In this document: in pieces, positions 50,701-62,202 of the stretch
Position numbering within the stretch: position 1 is the stretch's first letter
Layout: every line of letters starts with the position of its first letter
Source: Harmothoe impar
Taxonomy: Eukaryota; Annelida; Polychaeta; Phyllodocida; Polynoidae
NCBI GenBank assembly: GCA_947462335.1
Contig: OX381704.1
Location: 42,102,942 to 42,166,941 of the forward strand
Length of the DNA stretch: 64,000 bases
Direction of reading: 5' to 3'
Notes under the pieces: generated by a model
Told to the model about the DNA's origin: nothing
Database searches by the model: none
The model's input: the letters and a program-made list of their open reading frames with translations, nothing else
Translations under genes and position numbers: made by a program

Positions 50701-51850
50701 AGTCAAAAGTAAACCCACAATATATATGCCTTCTCAGTTATAGAATGATGATATTGTTAAAACATTCAAGACACGTGTATAGTTTACTGCCATGCATATA
50801 TGGAGGAAAAAACACCAAAATTATTTCTGATGAAATAAACAAATATTCCAAACCCTACACACAAGCCATGCCAGTAATTTACACATGCCAGTCATTCCTT
50901 TCCTCTCCCTTCAAAATCTCACATGTACAAAAACAATAGAGTTTCAGATTCAGATTCACACAAAAAGACATAAACTAAAAGCTTGTACATGCGGCAGCAG
51001 AGAGTGTAAATGATGTTGGTGTTTGGAAAGACATTGGTCATGTCCTGTGTGGACATTCACATGGAGTGTTTGCCTTGCCTGCTACGGTCGGTTGACTTAT
51101 GTTTATCGACACGCCCCAATGCATTTTGTTCACCACGTCCCTTTAGGTAAGCGTACTGCAGCCTCCACACTACAGATGAGGATATATAGAAAAGACACCC
51201 TTTCATATTTGATTTTGAAAACACTCCCTATGTTTTTATTATTCACATTTCTGTAGAAAATGTCAGATTTATTTCTCTGGGAGTATGAAACTACCATAAG
51301 ATTGAAAAGAAGGCCTTGCATATATGTGTGACTGGTAACATTCAGAAACGTTTTCAGGTACACATGGCATTTATTGTGGATGTTCTGAATTGAGCCAAAT
51401 GTATGGCAATAAGAGAGAAAACTAAGTGACTGGTCCCCCTAGTGTTCATATTGATGAGGTGATAGTAACCAGAGGTTGGGTCTCGCTCCTGTCAGGGAGA
51501 AGCAGTCCAGGGTTAGGTCCGAAACTGATCCCCCGTGTAATTAATGATAAAGAATGAAAAGGTTTCTAGGACAAGCTGAACAGCTTCACACTTCTGTTTT
51601 AAAGATGTGATGTTTTGTGCTATTATAATTATTGTCATGTACAACATGTAAATGGACTACAAATAATATGACGATTATGTAACTTCTCTTGCATTTTCCT
51701 CCGGAAACATGTACATTGTATAGCTTTTTACTCCATATGTAAGTATCAGTATAAGACAGGCGATTACATACAAGTAGGAAATAAAGGTTCAAGATTTTAA
51801 AGCCATGTTTTATGTTTCTTTTTCATAGATCCACTTCACTATATTTTCTA
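47800..51850. other. AT-rich spacer
   Basis: I see no supportable exon. ACCAGAGGGCGCC (minus strand, near 48410) and CCACCAGAGGGAGAC (50021) resemble CTCF cores, but at 13 of 15 positions such matches are expected by chance. Confidence 0.5.
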
Positions 51851-51879
51851 GTGAATTCATATATATACATCTCCAATAT

Positions 51880-52650
51880 GAAGTAAAACATCAATTATGG
51901 GTATGTTCCGACTAGTAATTGCTGGCCTCCCTTGGTATTCTTTTATTAAGTTAAAAAAAACACATAAATACAGCTGGGTATCCTTTCAATAGTGTTCCTC
52001 GATCTGCCAATTAAAATATTAAAAAAAGAAAATCTAGTTGGTGGTTGTCCTCATTAGTATTACTTTGTCAATAAGAGTACATCTGAAGTAAAACCCCAAT
52101 GGAGCTGATGTTGTCCTCCCAGTAGTATTTCTCGATCTACAAATGAAATGTATATAAAGTAAACCCCAGAGTGGAGCTGGTGGTTATCCTCCCACTAGTT
52201 TCCCTTGGTCTGCCAGTGAAATATATCTGAAGTTAGAAAATGTAGATGGTAATTGTCCTCCCAGTAGTATTCCTCGATCTGTTGATGAAATATATATATG
52301 AAGTATTTAAGAACCCCAATGTAGATGATGAGTTCCCCCCCCCCTCCCACATTAGTTTTCCTTGATCTCACCATGAAATATATTATCTGAAATGAAAACC
52401 ACTAGGTAGCTGGTGATTATTCTCCCATTGGTATGCCTCTGCCAACACGACATAGTGTGTAGTATCTACATATACAGTGGTGTTGGTGAGCGTGTTGGCC
52501 TTATTAATAGTCATTCCTTCAATCAGATATCTGAATTGCAACCTCTAATAGAACTGGTGTTCTTTCTCCCACTAGTATTCCCCGTTCTGCCAATAAGCTA
52601 TATCTAAAGAAAATCCCCAATGGAGCTATCCTACCCTTACTACTACTTGT
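51880..52650. repeat. Diverged satellite with a period of about 85-100 bp
   Basis: About eight degraded units share the order: AATGGAGCTG(A/G)TG, then TCCTCCCA(C/G)TAGTATTCCTCGATCTGCC, then AATGAAATATATCTGAAGTA. Units differ by many substitutions and small indels, so this is an old array. Confidence 0.7.
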
Positions 52651-53000
52651 CTCTGGCCTGTCAGCTTGTTTTCAACCAGTTTAATGCTATTTAAAGAAAT
52701 GTTAAATACCATCCACCCACGCTCCTGGTGGTTACACCCAAGCACCCTGTTCTTACAACGCTGGTTATGTCTTTCTATTTTGCCATTCAAACACCCAAGA
52801 TGTAAATCAGTTATAAGACAACACAGCAAGTAGTGCAGTGCATGAGCTACCTAAAAAGCAAGGAGTTTCATATGGGTTACATGGAAAAGAAGACTTACAG
52901 AAACAATCATAGGGAGGGAGGCTTCCGCCTACTTGAAAGTCAGTTATAACGTGAATGGGCGGGGTTTGGAGCAGTCCGATGACAGGGAAAAGATGTCCAT

Positions 53001-53276
53001 CTATGTGTCTGAATGTCTGCACCCCACTGCCTGATCCTGATCGGAATAGCACTTGAAGTTTAAGGCTTTTCCCTTCTTCTTTTCTTCATCCATTATCATC
53101 CGATATAAGGATTGGTGTCTTTGATAAATAGGATTATCACTGTTAACGTTTGAACTTGGATTCCAACACGGTAGCAAACCTTCTTTTTTTGTCACAAGTT
53201 TTCCGATGAAATCCTCAAAACTGGACATCCGATCCGGGAAGGATTTTGCCCAGCTGCCCTCCCATGCACGAGCTGT
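53001..53276 (-). CDS. Possible exon or transposon fragment, minus strand
   Basis: On the minus strand an acceptor-like CAGATCCTTACAG at about 53276 is followed by about 90 open codons with a coding-like composition (RAWEGSWAKSFPDRMSSFED, later MIMDEEKKKGKALNFKCYSD), ending at a stop near 53001. I do not recognise it. It lies next to the TIR element at 53719, so a decayed transposase is possible. The plus strand is also open in places. Confidence 0.25.
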   Translation of the reverse strand, partial: TARAWEGSWAKSFPDRMSSFEDFIGKLVTKKEGLLPCWNPSSNVNSDNPIYQRHQSLYRMIMDEEKKKGKALNFKCYSDQDQAVGCRHSDT

Positions 53277-53718
53277 AAGGATCTGTTTGAAACACTTTGG
53301 TACGCCGGACGTGCTTAGTCTAACTCATGTAGCAATGTTGCTAGAGGATTGCTCTGCTCCTCTGCATATAATGTCTGGTTTATTGACTCAGGTAGGTCAC
53401 TACCTGAGTCTTATGCAAAAAAAAAGGCAAAAAAAACTTCAACTCCTCTTTTTAACCAGAAAGACGAATTTCCCATCAAAAATTCAAAATGTCACATCAA
53501 ATACAACATTTCCCCTAACTTATGTCGCTAGAATTACCGTTGTAAAGTGAAGCATTATATGAAAAAAAAGGATTACAAGAAAGCATTCCAAAAATCGTCT
53601 TGGTCTTTCTGCCATTTTGGCAAACATCTAAGACCTGTAATCGCCTCCTGTTCGTCTATGGCAGTAGTAGTTAATCCAATCTGATGATCCGCTGAGACGC
53701 TTTTTTTACGACCAAAAA

Positions 53719-54601
53719 CTGGACAGGACAGCGCTGGAAAGGATGGAATCGACGCGAGTTTACTGCCACTTTGACAATTTTCGGCGTGCCGAGGAGTGGA
53801 TATCTCGCGAACTACTCCGTTTTGAAGGCTCAAACCTGTCCCATTCTCTTTATTTTCGAATTCTACGCTGAAAACATGTACTGGGGGGTGGAAATGATGC
53901 TTTTTTTAGGTGATTTTGAGCATTTTTATCGATTCGAATCAATGCGAGTTGACGCCCGCCATGTTGGATTTCAAGTCTCGTCTGCTCTCGTCGGGCGCGA
54001 GAGGGCGCGAGATTCGGAAATTGTTTTTGTTTTGACAATTTTTGGCGCCCCGAGGAGTGGATATCTCGCGGACTAGTCCGTTTTGAAGGCTCAAACCTGT
54101 CCCATTCTCTTTATTTTCGAATTCTACGCTGAAAACATGTACTGGGGGGTGGAAATGATGCTTTTTTTAGGTGATTTTGAGCATTTTTATCGATTCGAAT
54201 CGATGCGAGTTGACGCCCGCCATGTTGGATTTCAAGTCTCGTCTGCTCTCGTCGGGCGCGAGAGGGCGCGAGATTCGGAAATTGTTTTTGTTTTGACAAT
54301 TTTCGGCGCCCCGAGGAGTGGATATCTCGCGAACTAGTCCGTTTTGAAGGCTCAAACCTGTCCCATTCTCTTTATTTTCGAATTCTACGCTGAAAACATT
54401 AGGGGGGGGGTGGAAATGATGCTTTTTTTAGGTGATTTTGAGCATTTTTATCGATTCGAATCGATGCGAGTTGACGCCCGCCATGTTGGATTTCAAGTCC
54501 CGTCTGCTCTCGTCAGGCGCGAGAGGGCGCGAGATTCGGAGTGGCAGTAAACTGCAGTAAACTCGCGTCGATTCCATCATTTCCAGCGCTGTCCTGTCCA
54601 G
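53719..54601. mobile_element. TIR element with three internal 261-bp tandem repeats
   Basis: The left end CTGGACAGGACAGCGCTGG is mirrored at 54541-54601, with about 50 bp of near-perfect inverted repeat. The right arm carries a 10-bp duplication (TTTACTGCAG). Between them lie three copies of a 261-bp unit (marker TTTGAAGGCT at 53821, 54082 and 54343), nearly identical, each with GCGCGAGAGGGCGCGAG. Because 261 is 87 codons, a frame stays open across copies on both strands, but no transposase motif is visible. A clear target duplication is not seen. It reads as a non-autonomous DNA transposon. Confidence 0.8.
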
Positions 54602-54619
54602 TAGGCCTATATATATATA

Positions 54620-55575
54620 TTTTGATTTTTCCGGCTTCATTTATGCGAATACCTGAGTCTTTTGTGATTAGGATCACACGTTAGATTTTTTGTCAGCATG
54701 AAGAGTATTACATGTTATCCCCCCAAAATAAGGTTAACACGCACGTATACATATGTGATATAACATGGGAAATGGTAGCATTACTTGGAGAATGTAGACA
54801 TAAATGCTCTAAAAATGCGTGATGAGATATTACAAGAGACGTAACTAAAAGAAAAGTTATTTTCATTCTTAAAATTTAATGGTCTCGTTTAGAACATGAC
54901 AACACTGAGGCCCCTATGGGCGTTTAAAGTGTTCACTACTGAACACCGTTGGGCGTTCATGGTGATGGTGACCTGGTAAAGTACTTTGGGTGATCATATG
55001 TGAACACCTAGTCAATTATCCGTGTACCTTTTCTGTATATTAAGGCATCATTTAAACACAATATCATAATCTCTCCTCCTCCCGTCATCAAGATCCATGT
55101 GAGAGCACTTTATTATTTATAGTCCTCATCACAAGTTCAATAAGCAAGGCTATATTATGTGTGCATAACTAATAATGGCCACTCCTCACACTTGTGCCTG
55201 TGGCTTCATGCAGAGACAAATAAGGTGTCTCTATTTCCACATAGCTCGTCCTTTGATGATTTTACATGATTTTCTTCCGAATTACTGGAATCTCTGATAT
55301 TTCAAATACCATAAAACCTCACATATCGGCAGCGGCTAGTATGCATGTGAGATTGCCAGTACAGCTTATAGGATGCGGATAAAGTCAGGGTGTGCCTTAT
55401 ATGCAAGTTTGTAGATGTATACTATTGAGTGCTAAAGTCGCCATATCCAAACTCACTCTGCGGCTTATAGGATCAGCCCAAACTCAGGGTGCAGCTTATA
55501 CGCGAATTAGGCTTATACGCAATATGACGATGTATGGTACTCTTTATATCCCTTATTTTATGAACCCCTATGATC
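54620..55575. other. Spacer with old repeat debris
   Basis: 55306-55520 contains repeated GGCTTATAGGATC and GCTTATACGC motifs and ACCTCACATATCGGCAGCGG, suggestive of an eroded inverted-repeat transposon whose ends I could not pair. No genes are seen. Confidence 0.4.
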
Positions 55576-55579
55576 CAGA

Positions 55580-56407
55580 TAAGGGAGTGCTCATTTTTTA
55601 AAGCTGCCATACTACCTCAGATATATAGAACGTTCACTTTCTGCATATTTATAAATGGTCTCCTTAGTGCAGTGTACTGGTAAGATCCCAGTCAAATTTG
55701 TGGCTTTTAAGTGTGCTAAATTCAAAGATAAAGATCAGAAAAAATAGAATGCTTCCAGCATTCTATTCAGCACTTAATTATATCAAAAAGTTGGCGCCAT
55801 CTGCAGTGTTACACTAGGAAATAGTAGACTCTGTTGGTAAGATCAGCGATGCAAGACTTGCAGGTAGAAGTCCACTCAGTACTGCCACCTGATGTCATTT
55901 TTTAACACTAACTTATCAAAGCCCACCAGAATATAAATAGTAGCTGGAATTAGAGTCTTGCTTTGCACATATTAAGAATCTCTTGTCAAAATAAATGACA
56001 GATTATAATAGGGAAAGGGTTATACAATCATCTGGGATACAAATGAAGATGATATAGGTTTGAGTGTGCCAAGTAGTATAGCAGCTTTAACAACAGGGGG
56101 GGGGGGCGGTGAGATTGCGCGCGGAGCGTGCAAATTTTTTTCACCCCCCCCCCTCTAGAGGGGTTGAAATTTTTTACCCCCCCCCCCCCCCGGCAGGCCG
56201 AAAATCACGCGCGTTCGTGCCCCTTTGTAGCATAGTAACGCGGGGGCCTTTTCCCTCAAAACAGGTTGAATTTTTTTGCCCCCCCCCCAAGAGGGGTCTG
56301 AATTTTTTACCCCCCCCCCCCCCGGTCAAGGGGTCCAAATTTTTTACCCCCCCCCCCAAATCCACCACCCCCCCCCCCCCTGTTGTTAAAAAATGAGCAC
56401 TCCCTTA
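55580..56407. mobile_element. MITE with about 39-bp TIRs, interrupted in its right arm
   Basis: The left arm TAAGGGAGTGCTCATTTTTT continues AAAGCTGCCATACTACCTC. The right arm is split: ...AGTAGTATAGCAGCTTTAA, then the insertion at 56091-56389, then AAAATGAGCACTCCCTTA. Removing the insertion with one TTAA restores an arm complementary to the left TIR across the insertion site. The remaining element is about 530 bp, non-coding. Confidence 0.85.
56087..56389. mobile_element. TTAA-flanked, C-tract-rich MITE nested in the outer element
   Basis: TTAA at 56087-56090 and 56386-56389 brackets an insert with ends CAACAGGGGGGGGGG and its complement CCCCCCCCCCTGTTG. The precise reconstruction of the outer TIR shows TTAA is the target duplication, as made by piggyBac-type transposases. 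The interior repeats GAATTTTTTACCCCCCCC-like blocks three to four times. No coding capacity beyond a composition-driven open frame. Confidence 0.85.
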
Positions 56408-56409
56408 GT

Positions 56410-57100
56410 ACAGGTACATTAGGTCCTCACAATGATCAGCCCCCAGTGGTGAACTGGACATGAATACCCAATGTCATCAGCAGTGAAGACCACTATCCAG
56501 GCCTAGGTTTTCAGTGAACAAAGCGTCTTTCGAAAATTACACCCCGGCGCTATTTCGAGACGGTATGGTAGTCTAACCAAATTTACCTAACTATTTGATT
56601 GGTTTGCTTCAATTTAATATAATATGATTTTCATGAATTATACATAAATATATTCGCATGTAAAGTTAATTTATCTGCTCCTATGATATTTCAACATGCA
56701 AAACACCAGAATATAGCTAAAGACCTGGACGCCAAGTATGGGCCATTACTGGGCCAGTGGTCGAACCAGTGGTGGGCCAATATCAAAATGCCAATGTTGG
56801 CCCATTTCTTAGTGGTATATTGACCCAATATTATTAGCATAATATTATTGATCAATAAACTTAACCCAAAAGTGATTAACCCTGATAACCAATGCTGCCT
56901 TTAGATATCCACCAGAAAAGTCATCTATCACTATCTTCATATATTGACACATAGAAGACTGCAATAGTTGCATCGCACTGCCTCCAAAGGGGCAGCACTG
57001 CAGGCCTATTATATAGGCTTAAAAAGGAAGAGGGCAGTAACAACCTACAATAGAGGCCAAAAGCTACCATGGTATACTCTTCACCTTCTTTCTCTAATGC
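56410..57100. other. Spacer
   Basis: Ordinary AT-rich sequence. A GGGCCA-type motif repeats near 56740-56800. No gene is seen. Confidence 0.5.
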
Positions 57101-57117
57101 TTTTATGTAGATGTTAT

Positions 57118-57698
57118 ATTGCTGCTATGGTAACCCTTTACAATTGGCAATATGGAGATTCTTGATCAACAAAACAATATTGATTAAAAATCAATAAAAC
57201 ACTTTTATCACATGCTTTAGGATTGAGGTGAGAGAAGGCAATGCCATCTCAATTGCCCTGACTTACTATTCATATCTTTCATATCATAGCCATTATTTGT
57301 ACATATAAACAAATGTGCATCCATGTTGCTAGGAAACCACAGTCAACTATAAGTAAGAAAACTAGTGGATACAGAAATGGCAGATCTTAAATTATTAGGA
57401 ATGATCATTAAAGCAATAAAACTGCTAAAATTATCAATGAAATACAAGAAATAGTGCTATTAAATATCCGTTGCTATGCAAAAAAACAAAAAGAATGTGG
57501 TTGCTAGGCAACATAAGCTTCCTAGACAAATGTCTTATACAGAAATGAATTCCTTGGGATCGATTTAGGGGGGGTAGGAGTTGTTTAATTATTTGTTTAG
57601 CAATTTATATACCTGTTGCTTAGCATTTTTGTTGATTTTGGGTGGTTGCTAAGCAACCTGGAATAACAAAAAATCCTCAATGTTGCCAAGCCGGCAAC
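57118..57698. promoter_or_regulatory. Cluster of RFX/X-box-like sites
   Basis: Full palindromes: GTTGCTAGGCAAC (57500-57512) and GTTGCTAAGCAAC (57645-57657), plus GTTGCC-N5-GGCAAC (57682-57698). Imperfect sites: GTTGCTAGGAAAC (57325), GTTGCTATGCAAA (57470), GTTGCTTAGCA (57614) and GCTGCTATGGTAAC (57121). Seven related sites fall in under 600 bp. RFX factors bind such palindromes in animals, often for ciliary genes. Spread of a repeat is the alternative. Confidence 0.5.
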
Positions 57699-58394
57699 AG
57701 GCAGATTCTGAATCACCATACCCTAATTGACCAAAACCAGTCATAAAATCTCTGCCCTACCTCGACGCAAGGTATACCCCCTTGACTACCTGACTACAAT
57801 GAATATTAGGCTACCACTCTCTATCCCTATTTAAACACATGGCCAAAGTAACATAACTGTTCTGCGTATATGAGCCAACAGAATCCCCATAGCCTACGTG
57901 TGCATCTATATTACCATGAAGATCGTGACTACTAGATTTTGACCAGATCTTTAATGTACATAATAACTATAGGGGGGGGGGGCTAAAATACTTACAATGT
58001 TATATATACATACAACTGCGTCATTATGCAGATACTACGTAAGATACAGCAGCTGTGCTTCATGTACTATAAAAGACCAAAAAGTGCACCCCTTGCCTGT
58101 TACGTGTAATAAGTGTGTACAACCTTATAGTTATATTTGTCAATTTAGAGTGTGTCAACATCATTGGCTTCCATAAAATTTTGTTGGTGGCCAAGATCGA
58201 TTTTGTCGCAAAACAAAAACACGGCCTTACAGCTGATATCCCTCATCATGAAATGGAAAAAGATATAAAACGTAAGAACTAGGAATGAGGATGGTGAGAT
58301 ACGTATCTGTAAGTGCCGCTGTGGATGGGGATCGAGCCAATGGTCGGCACATGCGCCAGGGTCACATGACTTGAGACATCTGGCGGAGTGATAC

Positions 58395-58475
58395 ATGAGT
58401 CTGCCCCTCTCCGTTACCTCAAACAGACCACATCACCGTCAGAAGACCACCGGGTCTAGGTCTGTACACTCTCAG
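58395..58475 (+). CDS. Candidate 5' exon, perhaps leader of the Kunitz gene
   Basis: ATG opens 27 codons (MSLPLSVTSNRPHHRQK...) and the exon ends at a perfect donor CTCAG|GTAAGT in phase 0. The exon at 61409 has a strong acceptor and must receive an upstream exon, and this is the best donor upstream. Joined there, this ATG would read out of frame with the signal peptide, so it would be leader sequence with an upstream open frame, not the protein start. It may instead belong to another gene. Confidence 0.3.
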
Positions 58476-58483
58476 GTAAGTTC

Positions 58484-59030
58484 TGCTGTACCATATGATA
58501 CAATGTTACATAGAAATATATGGGCATGTGTCAATGATACATTATCCTGGTACATGGGTATTGTGTTAATGATACTTTATCCTGCATGGTATATGGGCAC
58601 GTGTCAATGATACCTTATCCTAGTACATTGGTATTGTGTTATTGATACTTTATCCTGCATGGTATATGGGCACGTGTCAATGATACCTTATCCTGATACA
58701 TGGGCATGTGTCAATGATACTTTTTCCTGGTATATGGGTATGTGTCAATGATACCTTTTCTTGGTAAATGTATATAAACATGTGTCAATGACACCATATT
58801 ATGTGCCTGTGTTAACGACCCGGGGTTAACGATAGCTTATTCTGGTCAATGGGCATTGTCAATGCTACCATATTTTGTACATTATGTATGTGTCAATGAT
58901 GCCATATTATTCTGTTATAACATGAACATGACTATGTCAATGATACCTTATCCTAGTATGACATTAGGCATGTGTTAATGATACCTTAATTATTCTGGTA
59001 TATGGGCATGTGTCAAAGATCCTGTATTCT
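58484..59030. repeat. Degenerate tandem array of GTCAATGATACC units
   Basis: About sixteen units of GTGTCAATGATACCTTATCC(TGGTACATGGGCAT) type, spaced mostly 30-37 bp, alternating TGTGTTAATGATACTTTATC with TGTGTCAATGATACC variants. It starts 9 bp past the donor at 58476, so it sits at the start of a presumed intron. Confidence 0.85.
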
Positions 59031-59039
59031 GATAATGTT

Positions 59040-61400
59040 ATGGCAAGTTAAAGAGTGAATGCCACTGAATGGCTTGATATCAATGTATTGTTGGGCTTAT
59101 TAAGCAGCGGCAAAGGGTTAGTACATGTACTTTCCGTGCATGATTGGTACATGATTATGCCCTGAACAATAATATGAGAGTATTATTTCAAATATTTGAT
59201 CTTGGAGGCCAAATGGCAGTGTTCCATGGCACCACCTATGGATGTGTGGTATACGCCTTCCCGCCTCAGAGTCCCATCATTGTAGGTCAACCAAAAACTG
59301 TTCTGGTCAGCATGTGGACAGTTGGGATGAGTTAGCTGTGCCAACGTGTTTTGAATGGACAAATACCTGGATTGACCTACCAACAGTTATTGCTTTAGGC
59401 GTACATCCTGTCTATAAATGGAACTACATAACACATGCAGTCTCTCAATGTCCCGATGTGGACCTGAGCAGAACTGCTATGAATATCACTTTCTTCAGAA
59501 ATAAAGGCCCAGGTAGTCACTTGGTTTGGTTTGGTATTTATTGACTCAGGGTATTAACCCTGAGTAATATACACCTACTAATTTTGCGTTTTAAGACAAT
59601 TTTGTGACATAGGAGAATCTTTATATTTTGGTTATCGTCCGACATAGACAAAAGTCAACAAAAACATGAGACAGGCAAGGTCGGGGGACAGGATCTAGCG
59701 CAAATTTTTTTCTAAAAATCTAAATTTTTCTTGACTAAATTGAACTGCGATCTTTACGAATTTATTTCTCTCTTTCGCTATTATGTAAATGTATGAAAAC
59801 AAAGCTACCGCCGCCATGGGCCTCCATAGGCTGCAAGGCATTAAGTTTTTGGGTGCAAGATAGAAATGACATTTTGAGCGAATTTGCCCGTATTTCTCTC
59901 TTTCTACCCCCAAAGCGGGCAAAATCTGGGCACATTCTACCGCCAGGACCTATGCAACAAGTCACATCCACTCTATATCTATGTGTTAAGACAGGGGATG
60001 CACGGCAAAGGCATGGACGCGTAACACACGCCGCCCTGTAGCCGACCGACACAGCGAAACGGAAACGGCGATGGTGTCGCTGCTGATGCTCCGATCGACT
60101 CGCTTTACGGCCGAGATGTAAAACAGCGGTTACGCGCTGCTGGGCGCTGACGCCGACAGCCACCTGCTCGCCCCCAGCCACCTGCTTTCCCACAGCCACC
60201 TGCTCACCTACAGCCACCACCTGGAATTTGATTATATATGACTTCCAATATATGAAATTAGGGTAGCTTTTTCTGGCGATTACGATTCTGCCGTCAGAAA
60301 TGAGAAATAATGTATTGTGCTCAAATTAGATCACTCATTCGAATTCATTTCTGATGCCAGAATTGACAGATTACCCTGAGTCATCTGTGAGGACACTCAC
60401 ACACTCCATTTTTTATTTATCCTGCATGTACAATAGAGCCAGGCTCTGTTTCTGTCATGCAGCTCATGTGCATACTTATTAAGTGTCTATACCAAACAAA
60501 GCGAGAATAGAATAGAATATAACACTTCGTTGTCAGCGGAGTGGGGACCCAGGATATGTCTCATACAACACATACATGTGTTGAGATGTAATGCAAATAG
60601 CCATGGTAAGCAGTGACAGGGGAGGGAAGGGCGGTTCTCATGTTAAGCTGGGAGAGGGACAAGTTCTCTCTTTTTAATTCGTTTGTAATCAGAACTGAAA
60701 GAAGTTTATGTCATACGCATAGGTGTGTAGCTGCAGTATAAGTCCTGAAAACGTTGGTCAGGTATGAGATGGCACGTGCTTCTATAAAGCCTATAAAGAG
60801 GGATAGAACTAAATTGAAACATTACATTTTTTGTTTGGCCTATAGTGCATAATGCCCCCAGGTTTGTGAGACATGTAGGCTACATGTATGTGCATCATGT
60901 TGACAGTGAGAGGCTATGCATAGCCCCTACCCATCCCCAGCATCCCTATACAGTTGTGAGGGCTTATGGCCGTGACTGTAAACTTCTCAGGATTCTTACT
61001 GACCCTCAGGGGATCATGGACCCCCCTTCTAATGTCTTGAGACAACAAATCCTTCACGAAACAAATCGTCATTCAGTATTTATAGCATTCGGTGGCCTTC
61101 TTGTTATTTTATTTTCAAGACATTTTCATTATAATAATATCTGTATACATATGATACAGGCCTATCATAACCTGTGTTAATGAATCTTCTTATGATTGTA
61201 TTCATCTTGTTTACAGTTTGTGTTTAACTTTAGGATTAGACTTCAGATGTCAAATCATTGGCAGGAAATATTGGTGTAACAGATTTATCTGTGTTGTTCA
61301 TGTTTGCTGACGAAAGTCTTCCTCTCGTACCACGTGCCAGGGTCCCCACCTATTGTAGACACGTTGGCAGTGTGTGTAGAAATTGTCTCTACCTCTTTGC
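59040..61400. other. Presumed intron or 5' flank of the Kunitz gene
   Basis: 59144-59544 is open in two plus frames without recognisable domains. 59810-60060 is GC-elevated and open on the minus strand. 60160-60225 repeats CAGCCACCTGCT about four times. None has convincing splice sites with matching phase. Confidence 0.45.
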
Positions 61401-61408
61401 CTTTGCAG

Positions 61409-61608
61409 CACATTACGGACTGCCAGCGACCACTTCACTATGGCACCTACCAGCATCTCCCCATTACTCTGCACCCTTACCCTGCCAATATGGATCCTCC
61501 TGGGTCAGCTACTCCTGTGTCCTCACCAGGTTACCGCCCAGTGGCCACCCACTGGAGGAGGATTCTGGAGTCCATCGTCACCCAACTTCTTTAACAATCT
61601 AAACCGAG
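61409..61608 (+). CDS. Secreted Kunitz protein: signal-peptide exon (start 61440)
   Basis: A strong acceptor (CTCTTTGCCTTTGCAG) precedes 31 nt of leader and an ATG at 61440. Residues 1-33 form a signal peptide with a hydrophobic core (LPIWILLGQLLLC) and a likely cleavage at VTA|QW. The mature start is WPPTGGGFWSPSSPNFFNNL. It ends in phase 1 (G|GTAAGA), as is usual before Kunitz exons. An ATG at 61383, upstream of the acceptor, is in frame but not needed. The other two open frames across the exon are shadows. Secretion is inferred from the signal peptide. Confidence 0.85.
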
Positions 61609-62202
61609 GTAAGAGTAATTGACTGAGCTATTTATTGGGTGTTTCTTTCCTGTTGACGGTCTATCCATACAGGAATGTTAACTATCGGTGGGATCAACGG
61701 GGAGGAGGTATACCGTTCCCTTTAGACGCGTCTCCCTTTATAATTCAGTCATTTATGCATGGTTTGTAGTTTAAGTTTCCCTTCATCAAATCATGTCCTT
61801 GTTTTCAGATTTCACACTGAACATGAATTGCATAATCCGTTATATGGCAGACTATACCTCCATACACTTTATATAACCTGCATGCACAGCAATCGTGTGG
61901 CATGGGTATACATACAAAGCATGCACTAGCCAATATGCACATGATATTAACACATTATAGATATGAACAGACTGTTGGAACTTATTTTGCTTCACATCTC
62001 TTCTCTCTACATAGATAATGCATGTATATATGCATTGCACACACTCACTATGTGTACAGCTGGTCTCTAGTTCACACCAAAATACCACCGCCTCAATTTC
62101 CAACCAAGCATAATGCATACAGCCATACTTGTAATGTCAAGGTATATAGCAATTTCTCTCCCTACTCCTGCCCACCTGACTCCAGTGATTCCATGTGCCC
62201 AG

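Noticed and set aside
48400..55880. Several CTCF-like motifs (near 48410, 50021, 55797, 55867)
   Set aside because: Each matches only 13 of 15 core positions, and about seven such matches are expected by chance in the window.
56109..56396. 95-codon Pro/Phe-rich open frame
   Set aside because: It is the translation of C-tracts and TTTTTT blocks inside the TTAA-flanked MITE.
58395..58475. ATG at 58395 as the true N-terminus of the Kunitz protein
   Set aside because: Spliced to 61409 it reads out of frame with the signal peptide and Kunitz domains; the ATG at 61440 gives a complete signal peptide.
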